Origin: Desulfuromonas sp.
Lineage (GTDB): Bacteria; Desulfobacterota; Desulfuromonadia; Desulfuromonadales; Geopsychrobacteraceae
Direction: 5' to 3'
DNA: 55,590 bases
Assembly (NCBI GenBank): GCA_002868865.1
Contig: PKUC01000045.1
Coordinates: 1 to 55,590 of the forward strand
Below are positions 45,001 through 53,162 of this stretch, piece by piece (the first letter of the stretch is position 1; each line of letters opens with the position of its first letter). Position numbers and translations under genes: made by a program. The notes under the pieces were generated by a model. It was given only the letters and a program-made list of their open reading frames with translations. It had not been told where the DNA came from and did not search any database.

Positions 45001-48000
45001 CTGGATCCGGTTCTGAGTCTGCGGCGTGATGTGATTCTTGAACCTCATCAGCATCTCCGTTTGAGCCTGATCGTCGCTACGGGGGAGAAACGGGATCAGG
45101 TCCTGCAGTTGATGACCAAGTACGGCGAGGATTACGCGATCGAGCGGGCCCTCGATTTTGTCTGGCGGGCGTCCCAGATCGAATTGCGGATGCTTCACAT
45201 TCAGCCCCACGAAGCGCGTCGTTTCCGCCAGTTGGCAGATCATCTGCTGTTTCCCAACACGCTGCTGCGGGCTCCCGCCGCAATCCTCGCTGAGAACAAC
45301 CGAGGGCAGTCCGCCCTGTGGCCCTACGGGATTTCCGGAGATCTGCCGATTATTCTCACCTCCATCGGTAAGGTGCGCGATATTGGTCTGGTCCGACAAC
45401 TTTTGCAGGCGCAGGCGTACTGGCTGCGGCACGGACTGATCGTCGATCTGGTGATTTTAAATGAAGAATCGGGCAGCTACGACGAACCGTTGAGGGAGCG
45501 CCTGCTGAATCTTATTCAGGCGCACGCTATGTTCATCGGCCGTGAGCGCGCCGGTGGGGTCTTCCTGCGCAGCGTTGATCAACTCCCGGAAGAAGACATC
45601 CGCCTGTTCAAGTCGGTCGCCAGCGTAGTGCTGGTGGCTGCACGGGGAACTCTCGCTCAGCAGCTTGGGGCCACGCGAACCCTGCCCGAACTTCCAGAAC
45701 GGCTCGAAACTGGTGGAGATAGTGACAGTGCCGACATCGAACTGCCGCTTGCCGACCTTGAGCTGGTACTGGAGAACGGTGTTGGCGGGTTCAGCACCGA
45801 TGGCCGCGAGTATGTTGTGACCCTTGAACCGGGAGTCCATACCCCGGCGCCCTGGGTCAACGTGATGGCCAACCCCGATTTCGGTGCGCTGGTCAGCGAA
45901 AGCGGTGCCGGGTTCTGCTGGTTCGGTAACAGCCAGAGAAACAGGTTGACCGGGTGGTCAAACGATCCGGTGCTCGATCCCGCGACCGATGTCATCTATC
46001 TCCGTGATGAAGAGAATGGGCAGTTCTGGACCCCGACGGCGGCACCGCTGCGGTCCGATGACACGTACAGGGTGCGCCATGGTATCGGCTATTCCCTGTT
46101 TGAGCACAACAGCCATGGGATCGAGCAGACCCTGACCCGTTTTGTTCCCAACGATACACGGGGAGGCGATCCGCTCTGCGTGCAGTTGGTTTCTCTGACC
46201 AATCGCACCAACCGCCGTCGCTCCCTGAGCCTGACCTCTTATGCGGAACTGGTCCTCGGTGAAAATCGCGAAACCTCGCAGATGCATGTTCTGACCCGGT
46301 GGGACGAAGATGTCGACGCGTTGCTGGCTTGGAACCGCTATCACCCTGATTACGCCGACCGGGTCACGTTTGTGGCCACCAGTCATCCGGTGCGCTCCCA
46401 CTGTGGTGATCGCAGCTGTTTTGTCGGGCGGCACCGCACCCTGTCCGATCCGCTGGCGATGCATTTGAGCCGGTTGGCCTGTCAATCAGGCGCAGGTCTG
46501 GACCCGTGCGCGGCGCTGCAGGTCGAAGTGGTCTTGCAACCGCAACATCAGCAGACGGTTGCGGTCTTTATCGGTCAGGCCGATTCGATCGCTCAGGCGC
46601 GTGCCCTGATCCGCAAATATCAAAAAGTTGATGTCTGCCAATCGGCCTTGGAGGAGACCCGCGACTGGTGGGCGCAACAGCTCGGCGGCATCGAGGTGAA
46701 GACGCCTGACCCCGCGGCCGATCTTCTGATCAATCGCTGGTTGTTGTATCAGAGTCTCAGCTGCCGGATATGGGGGCGTTCGGCGGTCTACCAGTCCGGC
46801 GGTGCTTTCGGGTACCGCGATCAGCTTCAGGATGTCATGGCGTTTCTCTACACGACGCCGGATGTGGCCAGAGAGCAGATCCGTCTTGCCGCCAGTCGTC
46901 AGTTCCGTGAAGGGGATGTCCAGCACTGGTGGCATCCGCCGACCGGTGCTGGGATCCGCTCGCGTATCTCAGACGATCTGCTCTGGCTGCCGTTTGTGGT
47001 GGCCCAGTACGTCCGTGTGACCGGTGACGACAGCCTGCTGCGCGAAGAGGCCTCGTTTCTTAATGCGCCGGAGTTGGCGGCCGATCAGCATGAAGTATTT
47101 GCCGTGCCCGATGTTGCGCTGGATGCCGGCACAATCTATGAGCATTGCCGGCGTGCGGTGGCCAAAGGGCTGACCCGTGGCGCTATGGGATTGCCACTGA
47201 TCGGCACCGGAGATTGGAATGACGGGATGAATCTGGTGGGTGCCCAAGGGCGGGGAGAGAGTGTCTGGCTGGCGTGGTTTCTGGTGGATGTACTGCAGGG
47301 AATGATCGAACTGGCCGAACAGGTGAATGATGAGGAAACTAGGGCAGAATACAGACGCGAACGACAGCGTATCATTGCTGCTATCGAGGAGAACGGCTGG
47401 GACGGTGGCTGGTATCTGCGTGGCACCTTCGACGACGGCAGTCTGCTAGGATCGAGCAGATGCGTCGAGGCGAAGATCGATTCGCTGCCGCAGAGCTGGG
47501 CCTGGCTGAGCGGCGCTGCGGACAGTCAACGGGCCGGACAGGCCCTCGATGCCGCCTGGGCGGCGCTGGTTCGCGAGGATGAGAAGATTGTCCAGTTGTT
47601 CGACCCGCCGTTCAATCGCTCTACCCCTTCTCCGGGATATATTAAGGGGTACCCGCCGGGGGTCCGTGAAAATGGCGGACAGTATACTCACGCGGCTCTC
47701 TGGTTTGCCATGGCACTGGCCCGGCGTGGCGATGGTGAGCGGGCGGTTGATCTGCTGACGATGCTGAATCCACTCAATCACACCCGCGATCAACAGGGAG
47801 TGTGGCGCTACGGGGTCGAGCCCTACGCGGTTGCAGCCGATGTCTATCGTTTACCCGGACGGGTCGGGCAGGGGGGCTGGTCGTGGTATACTGGGTCTGC
47901 GGCCTGGATGTATCGGGCGTGGATTGAAGAGGTTCTCGGCCTGAAGATTCGTGGAAAACAGATGTGGCTCGATCCGGTTATCCCTGCAGACTGGCCGGGG

Positions 48001-48177
48001 TTCTCCATCCGCTACAAGCGTGATGGCAGTGTGTACCAGATCGACGTGGACAATCCCCACCGGGTCGGACGGGGCGTGTCTTCAGTTGAGGTGGATGGCG
48101 TATTGCAGCCTGACGCCGTGGTTCCGCTGAAGAGGGGCGCAGGTGTCTGCCGGGTGATCGTACAGATGGGCAGCTGA
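39022..48177 (+). CDS. ndvB: cyclic beta-1,2-glucan synthase-like protein (NdvB type)
   Basis: A single 3051-residue frame. Membrane segments near 66-112, 573-630 and 985-1140 frame a glycosyltransferase family 84-type domain with DSDTQLPHG (about 788-797). A glucoamylase-like domain follows near 1470-1730 (GSFVAIARGEVPMEHWFSLG, RIPWGMSESAYG, AYMAHHQGMGFLAL). The C-terminal GH94-type phosphorylase half (about 2300-3040) has GYRDQLQDVMAFLY, RSRISDDLLWLPF and GTGDWNDGMN (about 2728-2737). Family members build, trim and cyclise periplasmic beta-1,2-glucans from UDP-glucose. The start may instead be GTG 39052, ten bases after GGGAGAGG. No frameshift is visible. Sits alone after hflC. Confidence 0.93.
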   Translation: MLSSGRGFIVVDAGILTAFFARRHDAWRALRKIDTKDFQRLLLIHKSETGQISVENRLLGSRLWRALQFCVLFLLLLGVPFAVLDSFGIISPSPLLFYGLMLMFAGSGALVGWGRFCRRTSGERTDICSSYARSLLPGESLLLIEAPVDVMARSIEIVREQADQLPSIFVQHPSLEKREVGREAWVALSRDQISERALFQAIDHHQLPRQQQKKTELLKRLKGSRGWIHEICCDLAEACRLEQGTSPVAEWIIDNEFVVAETVRDVLQNLPPRYCRELPTISSDPYLEGLPLVYGLAKELVADTELRLNRENILSFLTSYQSVRVLSTAELWAVPQMLRIALVESIQSIAISAHSDLRRRQLAALWANRLIAAERQFPEQIPTLLNDLSASDPSVYFCTQLIDHLYDEEALLIHVERWIEQILEQPLNVCTVREQNRQTKAQISISNAFTSLRHLTQFDWRDIFEQVNRIEQVLRFDPAGVYARMDFVTRDRYRSVVETLARRTGQPEEDVAHSAVELANQAVEAGCVDERAEHIGTYLIGDSQCELADRVQCQEPLCCRARRWAEHHHGGLYLVSIGLLTLFFLGSLFWLGRVGLHTGPLTLLLLTLLGAIPASQMAIQVTNFCVTRLLSPQILPKMDFEETGIPDEFRTLVVVPTLLVDPQMLQKEIEKLEIRYMANREDNLVFGLLTDFTDAATQSVPEDGPLLLSAVAAIERLNQRHGAGRFLLFHRERVWSDSEHAFIGRERKRGKLEELNRLLIDPTAEEHRRLIHAGDPAAIAGVRFVITLDSDTQLPHGTARRMIETLAHPLNRPRLDNEGGVLPGGYTIIQPRVSPSLATTGESSYSRFFADAVGVDPYTKVVSDVYQDLSGQGSYHGKGIYDVQLFSSVLDGHFPEERILSHDLIEGEYVRVGLATDIELYDEFPTSYQGDSGRLHRWMRGDWQIAQWLFPTVPSSGGRRVANRLSLFSRWKIFDNLRRSLLPVTSVGFLLTTWCVDPRLGLVASLAIGTQVFFHPLAQLHAIVTSRAGLKSFSPERMGHNLLRAAVDAALMPHQAIMSVDAIVRAWYRCHISHRYLLQWKSAQLNTSGSAIFAIYLFAVSPLGLLAMVLVYGVSAFSLPAALPYFMLWIFSPLIVWLLSRQPLPRETITPLVEKDQRYLRTVARRTWRYFSDFVDDRTHWLPPDNYQVSHQDQLAMRTSPTNIGLWMLSLQAARDAGYVSADRVVDRLTRTLDTIDRLERYEGHLLNWYDIETLQPLEPRYVSSVDSGNLLGSLWTLEHGLVELLTRPLVDDTLLSGLWETVRIFLDDEKAALDNDTVASFKQLLARCDSPCNDGAQRLSLFADCCQLLQQQEDQTDEGWSGQLKEQVADWRMSLDRYLGWYKHLTAPAENVAGWDDEVLAQLEWSRCSELSLQQLQDENLPILKQLHELKKQPRLFSAQQEVIDMVLAELGAAQRAARETMSQVQVLIDRVHALAAAINMGFLYSDERKLFAIGYNVSANRLDNAFYDLLASESRFGSFVAIARGEVPMEHWFSLGRPYGKIGYRRALLSWTGTMFEYLMPVIFQRSYDNSLLDRAIRQAVGEQINYARRHRIPWGMSESAYGDLDLNKTYQYKAFGVPTLGLKRVLKNKHVVAPYASLLAVSIAPGLVVQNLRRLDQLGMLKTYGFYESIDFSRRDDPGGERAVVIKAYMAHHQGMGFLALVNFLHDEPLLRRFHADSRVRAFELLLQERVPTLPPLHLISTRESVTKIAAVGELSPTAYTFESPDTPIPKSQFLSNGRYDLMITNSGSGYSQWGGSELTRWRVDRICEQGGIYCYIHDQDADTLWSNTYLPVTTGGDNYRVEFPLDRAVFQREEHGIQTETVVVVSPEDDVEIRRLTLVNRSSRRRRLRLTSYVELSMAPHRADLQHPAFNKMFIETEAIPDSNSLLAHRRPRSDDAQPLYLAHRLTCDQGDDLPFNYETDRRTFIGRGQTLADPQGSRATLEDSQGFVLDPVLSLRRDVILEPHQHLRLSLIVATGEKRDQVLQLMTKYGEDYAIERALDFVWRASQIELRMLHIQPHEARRFRQLADHLLFPNTLLRAPAAILAENNRGQSALWPYGISGDLPIILTSIGKVRDIGLVRQLLQAQAYWLRHGLIVDLVILNEESGSYDEPLRERLLNLIQAHAMFIGRERAGGVFLRSVDQLPEEDIRLFKSVASVVLVAARGTLAQQLGATRTLPELPERLETGGDSDSADIELPLADLELVLENGVGGFSTDGREYVVTLEPGVHTPAPWVNVMANPDFGALVSESGAGFCWFGNSQRNRLTGWSNDPVLDPATDVIYLRDEENGQFWTPTAAPLRSDDTYRVRHGIGYSLFEHNSHGIEQTLTRFVPNDTRGGDPLCVQLVSLTNRTNRRRSLSLTSYAELVLGENRETSQMHVLTRWDEDVDALLAWNRYHPDYADRVTFVATSHPVRSHCGDRSCFVGRHRTLSDPLAMHLSRLACQSGAGLDPCAALQVEVVLQPQHQQTVAVFIGQADSIAQARALIRKYQKVDVCQSALEETRDWWAQQLGGIEVKTPDPAADLLINRWLLYQSLSCRIWGRSAVYQSGGAFGYRDQLQDVMAFLYTTPDVAREQIRLAASRQFREGDVQHWWHPPTGAGIRSRISDDLLWLPFVVAQYVRVTGDDSLLREEASFLNAPELAADQHEVFAVPDVALDAGTIYEHCRRAVAKGLTRGAMGLPLIGTGDWNDGMNLVGAQGRGESVWLAWFLVDVLQGMIELAEQVNDEETRAEYRRERQRIIAAIEENGWDGGWYLRGTFDDGSLLGSSRCVEAKIDSLPQSWAWLSGAADSQRAGQALDAAWAALVREDEKIVQLFDPPFNRSTPSPGYIKGYPPGVRENGGQYTHAALWFAMALARRGDGERAVDLLTMLNPLNHTRDQQGVWRYGVEPYAVAADVYRLPGRVGQGGWSWYTGSAAWMYRAWIEEVLGLKIRGKQMWLDPVIPADWPGFSIRYKRDGSVYQIDVDNPHRVGRGVSSVEVDGVLQPDAVVPLKRGAGVCRVIVQMGS

Positions 48178-48189
48178 TATGCGCGCTGC

Positions 48190-48876
48190 TTAGCGGTAGT
48201 AGTGGTCGCGCCGGCCGCCTTTGCGTGAAATTTTTCCGGCAAACCAGCCGAACAGGAACACGCCTCCACCTGCTAAAAACCAGCGGATGGTCTGTGATCT
48301 GCGAAAGTCTTCGTTCTCCTGACGCAGTTGAAGGGATTCGCTGGACAGTTTCTTGTTCTCTGCGTCCAGTAGGTCGCGTTCTTCGGCCAGTTGCACGATA
48401 TGCTCTGACTTGAATCGCAGGTCTTCGTAGCGCTGCTGCATCTGCTTGAGTTGATCACGGCTCTGGTTCAGGGTTTTGTCCAGTTGGTCGATTTCGTCCT
48501 CGGCGTTTGCTTTGAGCTCCGACTGGGTGGTACTGATTTTTTTCAGTTGATCAAGCTCAGCGGTCAGGCGTTTATTGTCGTTCTGCAAGCGCTGGATGAC
48601 GAGCGGCGACGGTGTTTGCTTGGTGACGTACTGCTTGGCAACAAAACCCTCCTCGCCCGTCTTGGTACGGACCCTGACATAGCTGGAGTCTTCATCGAGG
48701 ACTTCAAGGGGGGTACCGGTTTTAAGTGTTTTGATGGTTTTAAAATCGGTTCCCTTGCCTTCCCTGAGGTTGACGATAATCTGATCGATCACATAGCGGG
48801 TTTCAGCAAAGGCTATCGCGCCGGACAGGGTGATCAGAATTAGAACAGAAAATACCAGCAGATGTTTGTTTTTCAT
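48190..48876 (-). CDS. SH3-domain membrane protein (TIGR04211/YgiM type)
   Basis: I start it at ATG 48876 (MKNKHLLVF), giving 228 residues; ATG 48891 is possible and the frame is open to 49041. Signal peptide at 1-24 (LLVFSVLILITLSGAIAFA), a bacterial SH3 domain (about 25-90, VNLREGKGTDFKTIKTLKTG, GEEGFVAKQYV), a long coiled coil (about 95-190) and a C-terminal membrane span (WFLAGGGVFLFGWFAG) with basic tail GRRDHYYR. This matches the TIGR04211 architecture. It may bind cell-wall or periplasmic ligands; role unknown. It is convergent with ndvB and divergent from argS. Confidence 0.9.
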   Translation of the reverse strand: MKNKHLLVFSVLILITLSGAIAFAETRYVIDQIIVNLREGKGTDFKTIKTLKTGTPLEVLDEDSSYVRVRTKTGEEGFVAKQYVTKQTPSPLVIQRLQNDNKRLTAELDQLKKISTTQSELKANAEDEIDQLDKTLNQSRDQLKQMQQRYEDLRFKSEHIVQLAEERDLLDAENKKLSSESLQLRQENEDFRRSQTIRWFLAGGGVFLFGWFAGKISRKGGRRDHYYR

Positions 48877-49105
48877 CGCATTAAATCCCATTTTTAAGGT
48901 CAACAAAACGACAAATTCTACAGTGTTTGCTGTGACGATTTCAACCCCCGTTTTCGGCTCGGGCTGTTGCGCATCTGCGATAGGAAATCGATTGTTCTGT
49001 TGTTGTGCTGGTCGGTGTGTAGATAGAGAGAAAAATTGCAATTTCCTCGCAGAGATGGAATGATGCGCAGGACTTTTGACCCGTGCAGGAGACAGGAGAT
49101 TTTAG

Positions 49106-50854
49106 GTGAAGGAACAGATAGCGCAGTTGTTGGAAAAAACTGTTGAGGTTTTGAAGCAGCGGGGAGTTTTGCCGGCCGATGCGGCACCCCGTATTCAGGT
49201 CGATCGTACTAAAGACAAGGCTCATGGTGATCTGGCCACGAATCTGGCGATGATGATGGCCAAACCCGCCCGCACCAATCCCCGTGCTCTGGCGGAAAAA
49301 ATTATCGAACACCTGGTCCCTTCCGATCTGGTCAGCCGGGTCGAAATCGCTGGTCCCGGATTTATCAACTTTTACCTGAACCCGGAGTGGCTGGCGGGCC
49401 GGATCGAGGCGATTCAACAAGATCCCCGCTGTGGTGTCGCAGCGGTGGCGGCACCACAAACCGTCGTGGTTGACTATTCCTCTCCCAATCTGGCCAAGGA
49501 GATGCACGTCGGTCACCTGCGCTCGACCATTATCGGTGATGCCGTCGCGCGGACCCTGGAGTTTCTCGGTCATAACGTTATCCGCCAGAATCATGTCGGT
49601 GACTGGGGCACCCAGTTCGGAATGTTGCTGGCCCACATGGAAGAGCTTCACAAGCAGGGTGGCGAGTTACGGATGCAGTTGGCCGACCTGGAGTCGTTTT
49701 ACCGCGAGGCCAAGGGTCGTTTTGACGCCTCGGAGAGTTTTGCCGAGCGGTCCCGGCAGCTGGTGGTGGAGCTGCAGTCGGGGGATGCGTACTGCCTGAA
49801 GTTGTGGCAGGAATTTCTCGATATCTCACTGAACCATTGTCACGAGCTTTACCGGCGACTCAATGTGTCTCTCGATAGATCTCACGTGATGGGTGAGAGC
49901 GCCTACAACGACGATCTGCCTAAAGTGATCGATGATCTCGATGCCGCGGGATTGCTCACCGAAGATCAGGGCGCGCAGTGTGTTTTTAGTGATGAGTTTA
50001 TGAGTCAGGATGGCTCGCTGTTGCCGATGATCGTGCAGAAAAAAGGTGGCGGATTTCTGTACGCCACCACCGATCTTGCTGCGATCCGATATCGCCAGAA
50101 AGTCCTCAATGCGCAGCGGGTACTCTATTTTGTTGATATCCGCCAATCTCTGCACTTCCGTCAACTGTTCGCCGTAGCGCGCAAAGCGGGTTTTGTCAAA
50201 GACGACACCCAGCTGGAGCACATGGCGTTCGGCACGGTGATGGGTGATGACGGCACGCCCTTTAAAACCCGCAGTGGCGGCGTGGCCAAGCTGGCTGATC
50301 TTCTCGACGAGGCCGAGACCCGTGCCTACCAACTGGTGAAGGAAAAAAATCCCGATATGTCTGACGATGAGCTGCAGCACATCAGCCGTGTCGTTGGCGT
50401 CGCCTCGGTCAAATATGCCGATCTGTCGAAAAATCGATCCAGTGATTACCTGTTCAGCTTCGATAACATGATCAGCTTTGAGGGGAATACTGCTCCCTAT
50501 CTGCTCTACGCCTATACCCGCGTCGCCAGCCTGTTCCGCAAGGCGGAGATAAGTGAAGATAATGCCGGCGCAAAGATTCTTCTGACCGATGAATACGAAA
50601 CGGAGCTGGCGGCAAAAATTGTCCAGTTTGAAGAGGTGGTTGGCCGCCTCGCGGAGAAGGGGTGTCCCCATATCCTTTGCGGTTATCTGTACGATCTGGC
50701 AGGTCAATTTTCGAGCTTTTACAAAAACTGTCCGGTTTTGAATGCCGATGATGAGCAGATCAGAAAAAGTCGTCTGGCTCTGGCACAGGTGACGGCCCGG
50801 GTGCTCCGCCGTGGGTTGTCTCTGCTCGGTATCGAAACCCTGGAACGTATGTAA
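49106..50854 (+). CDS. argS: arginyl-tRNA synthetase
   Basis: A 582-residue class I synthetase that charges tRNA-Arg. The start is GTG 49106, seven bases after AGGAG. HIGH-type motif [13 protein letters not shown] follows [25 protein letters not shown] and [18 protein letters not shown] (the ArgRS counterpart of KMSKS) follow. The anticodon-binding domain ends [11 protein letters not shown]. The upstream 230 bases include palindrome AAATTGCAATTT (49033-49044) of unknown role. Confidence 0.97.
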   Translation: MKEQIAQLLEKTVEVLKQRGVLPADAAPRIQVDRTKDKAHGDLATNLAMMMAKPARTNPRALAEKIIEHLVPSDLVSRVEIAGPGFINFYLNPEWLAGRIEAIQQDPRCGVAAVAAPQTVVVDYSSPNLAKEMHVGHLRSTIIGDAVARTLEFLGHNVIRQNHVGDWGTQFGMLLAHMEELHKQGGELRMQLADLESFYREAKGRFDASESFAERSRQLVVELQSGDAYCLKLWQEFLDISLNHCHELYRRLNVSLDRSHVMGESAYNDDLPKVIDDLDAAGLLTEDQGAQCVFSDEFMSQDGSLLPMIVQKKGGGFLYATTDLAAIRYRQKVLNAQRVLYFVDIRQSLHFRQLFAVARKAGFVKDDTQLEHMAFGTVMGDDGTPFKTRSGGVAKLADLLDEAETRAYQLVKEKNPDMSDDELQHISRVVGVASVKYADLSKNRSSDYLFSFDNMISFEGNTAPYLLYAYTRVASLFRKAEISEDNAGAKILLTDEYETELAAKIVQFEEVVGRLAEKGCPHILCGYLYDLAGQFSSFYKNCPVLNADDEQIRKSRLALAQVTARVLRRGLSLLGIETLERM

Positions 50855-50868
50855 CGATAGGGATTTTC

Positions 50869-51549
50869 ATGTCTTTTTCCGGGAATTTAGAGGAGATCCC
50901 CTTAGTCGATGTGATCCAGTTGCTGCACGGGACACGAAAGTCAGGAATTCTGCGCATCGGCAGTCGAAAGGGAAAGAGTCAGCTGGTTTTTAAGGCCGGT
51001 TACATCGTCAGTGCCAGCCACCTGAGTAACAGCGTCCGTATCGGTGAGTTTATGGTGGAGCGGGGGGATATCGATTCCGCGCAGCTGAAATCGGCGCTCA
51101 TGGCCCAACAGCAGGCCGAGGCAGAGCGTCTGCCGTTGATTCAGACCCTGCTGCGGCTCGATCTGGTCAAAGAAGAGGTTGCCTTTAGCGCTTTGCAGGG
51201 ACTCATTACCAAGACGATTGTAGAGGTGTTGACCTGGAAACGTGGATCGTTTGAGTTGGAGCCGACCCGTGACGTCACTGGCGATGATTTCAAGTTTTAC
51301 CCCGAAAATCTCGAACAGGAGGTCAGCGTCGATGTTCAGAGTGCGCTGTTGGACGCTTTGCGGATCTACGACGAGAAGGTCCGGGACGGTCTTCTGGCGA
51401 CCGATGACGACTATTGGGACGATGAGTTTGCGGAGATCGCTGCTGAACTGCTTGGTGCTCCGGTCAGTGGGGCCGGGCAACCGAGGAAAAAAAAGACGGA
51501 TGTGACTGCCGGTGATCTCGGTTTGACAGATTTCGGTGAACCGTCCTGA
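50869..51549 (+). CDS. DUF4388/PATAN-domain protein
   Basis: A 226-residue protein. The N-terminal domain FSGNLEEIPLVDVIQLLHG, followed by KSGILRIGSRKGKSQLVFKAG and YIVSASHL, is the DUF4388 (PATAN-like) pattern. The middle contains a helical repeat (FMVERGDIDSAQLKSALMAQ and VAFSALQGLITKTIVEVLTW). The C-terminus is acidic and then basic. Such domains occur in signalling proteins of Deltaproteobacteria and cyanobacteria; partner unknown. It lies 15 bases after argS and could be cotranscribed with it. Confidence 0.88.
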   Translation: MSFSGNLEEIPLVDVIQLLHGTRKSGILRIGSRKGKSQLVFKAGYIVSASHLSNSVRIGEFMVERGDIDSAQLKSALMAQQQAEAERLPLIQTLLRLDLVKEEVAFSALQGLITKTIVEVLTWKRGSFELEPTRDVTGDDFKFYPENLEQEVSVDVQSALLDALRIYDEKVRDGLLATDDDYWDDEFAEIAAELLGAPVSGAGQPRKKKTDVTAGDLGLTDFGEPS

Positions 51550-51648
51550 CCGCGGGGTCGATTTGGGGATAGTGGCTTGAGTTAATCAAGCAGGTATCCT
51601 GTCTTAAGAACTTTTGTCAAAATCACGATACCGTCAATTGAATAATCT

Positions 51649-51676
51649 GTCCCCGAAATTTGCGTCCCCGAAATTT
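51649..51676. repeat. two direct repeats of GTCCCCGAAATTT
   Basis: Identical 13-base copies at 51649-51661 and 51664-51676 with a 15-base period. The related sequence TTCCGGGGACAG appears in inverse orientation at 53883-53894, beyond tetR. Similar CCCCG-containing short repeats often flank degenerate REP-associated (Y1-type) transposase genes, but no such gene is left here. Confidence 0.65.
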
Positions 51677-51886
51677 CTGAGTTATGTCCTGTGCGGATTC
51701 GCAACTCCGGAAGTGTGGGGGATCATGATCGGTGGTACGAGCGCGATGGCGCCGGAACGACGCCCGTAAATCGTCACTATGGAGGTCCGTTCACTGCTGA
51801 CTGGGACTCTTGCGACCTGTATGACCGGTGCGATGCTGCTCTGATCCGGGATTTCTCATATGAGTAAGAGCACATTTTAGAAATAG

Positions 51887-51920
51887 AAAAGCCTCTGCCG
51901 ATCGCTCGGTAGAGGCTTTT
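51887..51920. terminator. strong intrinsic terminator, likely bidirectional
   Basis: Arms AAAAGCCTCTGCCGA (51887-51901) and TCGGTAGAGGCTTTT (51906-51920) pair with one G-T wobble around a four-base loop. It ends the leftward tetR-dsrE-dsrE transcript 30 bases after the last stop and has A/T tracts on both sides. Confidence 0.85.
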
Positions 51921-51949
51921 CTCAGAATTTGCGTCCTGTGCCGGTAACT

Positions 51950-52477
51950 TTATTGAATAAGGATCGGTGAGTATCCCTTTGCCTGATAACCGATAGCCGA
52001 GATGAATGTATTTCCCACGACTTTTATTTCCGCCAAAATGTTTGCGTTGTCGACCCCGAACAGATTGGTTGCAATGCTACATGCCTCAAATTTAATACCC
52101 AATCCTTCAAGTTCGCTCACGGCAGCCTTTAACTCATCAGAAGCTTCATTCGTAACCAGGGTCACCGCCATTCCGCGAAAGGCAATGATGATGTTTGCTG
52201 GCGTACCCTGATCTTCAAGCCCGTGATAGGTCTGTTTTATGACGTCAAGATAGAGCAGAAGTTTGCCCATTGCGGCGTCGGTTTCGCCGGGACTGACACT
52301 GATGTTGATATCAATAAAGCCCTTCCCGACATCGACACCCGCCAGAGCGACAGTGTCATTCGGTTCCAAATTATCAAGTGCTGATTTGTTGGATGAGTTA
52401 TTGTCATTGCCACAAGCGGTTAGACACAAGGTGAGTAGACAGACCAGCAGGATTGCAAGCTGTTTTTTAATAGTCAT
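51950..52477 (-). CDS. DsrE-like lipoprotein
   Basis: Starts at ATG 52477 (GGAG seven bases upstream), 175 residues. A lipoprotein signal (KKQLAILLVCLLTLCLTAC) has its lipobox Cys before GNDNN. The rest resembles the DsrE/DsrF-like fold: DVIKQTYHGLEDQG, IIIAFRGMAVTLVT, then LGIKFEACSIATNLFG with a Cys at the place expected for a sulfur-carrying residue, and VVGNTFISAIGYQ. It is a clear tandem paralogue of the neighbouring gene, 28 bases upstream. Location is probably periplasmic, anchored in a membrane. Confidence 0.85.
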   Translation of the reverse strand: MTIKKQLAILLVCLLTLCLTACGNDNNSSNKSALDNLEPNDTVALAGVDVGKGFIDINISVSPGETDAAMGKLLLYLDVIKQTYHGLEDQGTPANIIIAFRGMAVTLVTNEASDELKAAVSELEGLGIKFEACSIATNLFGVDNANILAEIKVVGNTFISAIGYQAKGYSPILIQ

Positions 52478-52505
52478 TAGTTCACTCCGTTCGTACATGT
52501 CAATG

Positions 52506-53015
52506 CTACATGATTGGGATGGTCGCATAGCCCTTGTGGTTGCTGCCGTAACCGATTGCCGAGATAAAGGTGTTCCCAACCACATTGACCTCTGACAGCA
52601 TTGTCGAGTTGTCAATCCCGAAAAGGCTTGTCGCGACATTGCATGCCTCAAATACGACGCCCAGATCAGAGAGTTCTGCAACGAGATCCTTAATATCCTG
52701 GGTTGTTGTTTTGGTAACCAATGCTACTGCGGAACCACGGAAGGCAACGATGATGTCGGGCGTGACGCCCTGATCCTGAAGGCCCTCATAGGTTTGCTTG
52801 ATCACGCTCAGATAAAGTGCAAGCTTGCCTTGGGCAGGCGCGAGGTCTGTGAAATCCGCAGCGATGTTGATATCAAACAGCGCCTTGCCAACGCTCACAT
52901 CTGTCAGCGCGTCGAGATCGTTCGGCATCTCAGTTGCGGTAGCAGTTCCCACCCACAGCGCAAAAAACAACGAAAGTGAAGCAACAAGGCAGGCCAATAC
53001 GGGATACTTCTTCAT
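52506..53015 (-). CDS. exported DsrE-like protein
   Basis: A 169-residue protein with signal peptide (YPVLACLVASLSLFFALWVG, cleavage near ATA-TE). The mature part matches its neighbour: LSVIKQTYEGLQDQG, IIVAFRGSAVALVT, LGVVFEACNVATSLFG, VVGNTFISAIGYG. The shared Cys in FEAC suggests sulfur relay or thiol chemistry as in DsrE-type proteins, though no dsr/sox genes are in the window. AGGAG precedes the ATG. The upstream 150 bases contain a TTGACA promoter and two TetR-type operators. Confidence 0.85.
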   Translation of the reverse strand: MKKYPVLACLVASLSLFFALWVGTATATEMPNDLDALTDVSVGKALFDINIAADFTDLAPAQGKLALYLSVIKQTYEGLQDQGVTPDIIVAFRGSAVALVTKTTTQDIKDLVAELSDLGVVFEACNVATSLFGIDNSTMLSEVNVVGNTFISAIGYGSNHKGYATIPIM

Positions 53016-53035
53016 GGATTTTTCTCCTTTCTGGC

Positions 53036-53056
53036 GACCGAACGAACCATCGTTCT
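53036..53056 (-). promoter_or_regulatory. TetR-type operator, site 1
   Basis: GACCGAACG-aaccat-CGTTCT. The inner part GAACGA-ACCA-TCGTTC is a perfect interrupted palindrome. It lies between the predicted start of transcription and the first dsrE-like start codon (53015). Confidence 0.6.
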
Positions 53057-53093
53057 AGACGCAAACCGAAAAAAATGCCCTGGCAGGGAAGCC

Positions 53094-53110
53094 AGAACGA
53101 GCGTTCGGTC
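53094..53110 (-). promoter_or_regulatory. TetR-type operator, site 2
   Basis: Read on the minus strand it is GACCGAACG-CT-CGTTCT, the same half-sites as site 1 but placed head-to-head with it and with a two-base centre. It adjoins the predicted -10 of the dsrE promoter, where repressor binding would block initiation. This form resembles the ACCGAACG-NN-CGTTCGGT class of TetR operators. Confidence 0.6.
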
Positions 53111-53111
53111 A

Positions 53112-53140
53112 AGAATGGACGAGCATTAGACGCTTGTCAA
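53112..53140 (-). promoter_or_regulatory. sigma-70-type promoter for the dsrE-like pair
   Basis: Minus strand TTGACA (53140-53135), a 17-base spacer and CATTCT (53117-53112). The -35 is perfect, the -10 weak. Both TetR-type sites lie immediately downstream. Confidence 0.5.
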
Positions 53141-53162
53141 GCATCTTAATGATTGTGTGCTG

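Larger units (their letters stand above)
51550..51949. other. non-coding region with CCCCGAAATTT direct repeats
   Basis: About 400 bases without a supported gene, between the DUF4388 gene and the leftward DsrE-like genes. It holds two direct copies of GTCCCCGAAATTT (51649-51661 and 51664-51676). Further right is a strong terminator (51887-51920). The rest has no feature I can identify; the base composition differs from the flanking housekeeping genes. Confidence 0.55.

Noticed and set aside
39022-48177. Possible frameshift or fusion artefact in the very long ndvB frame
   Set aside because: The frame is continuous, and the domain order and length agree with known NdvB-type synthases.
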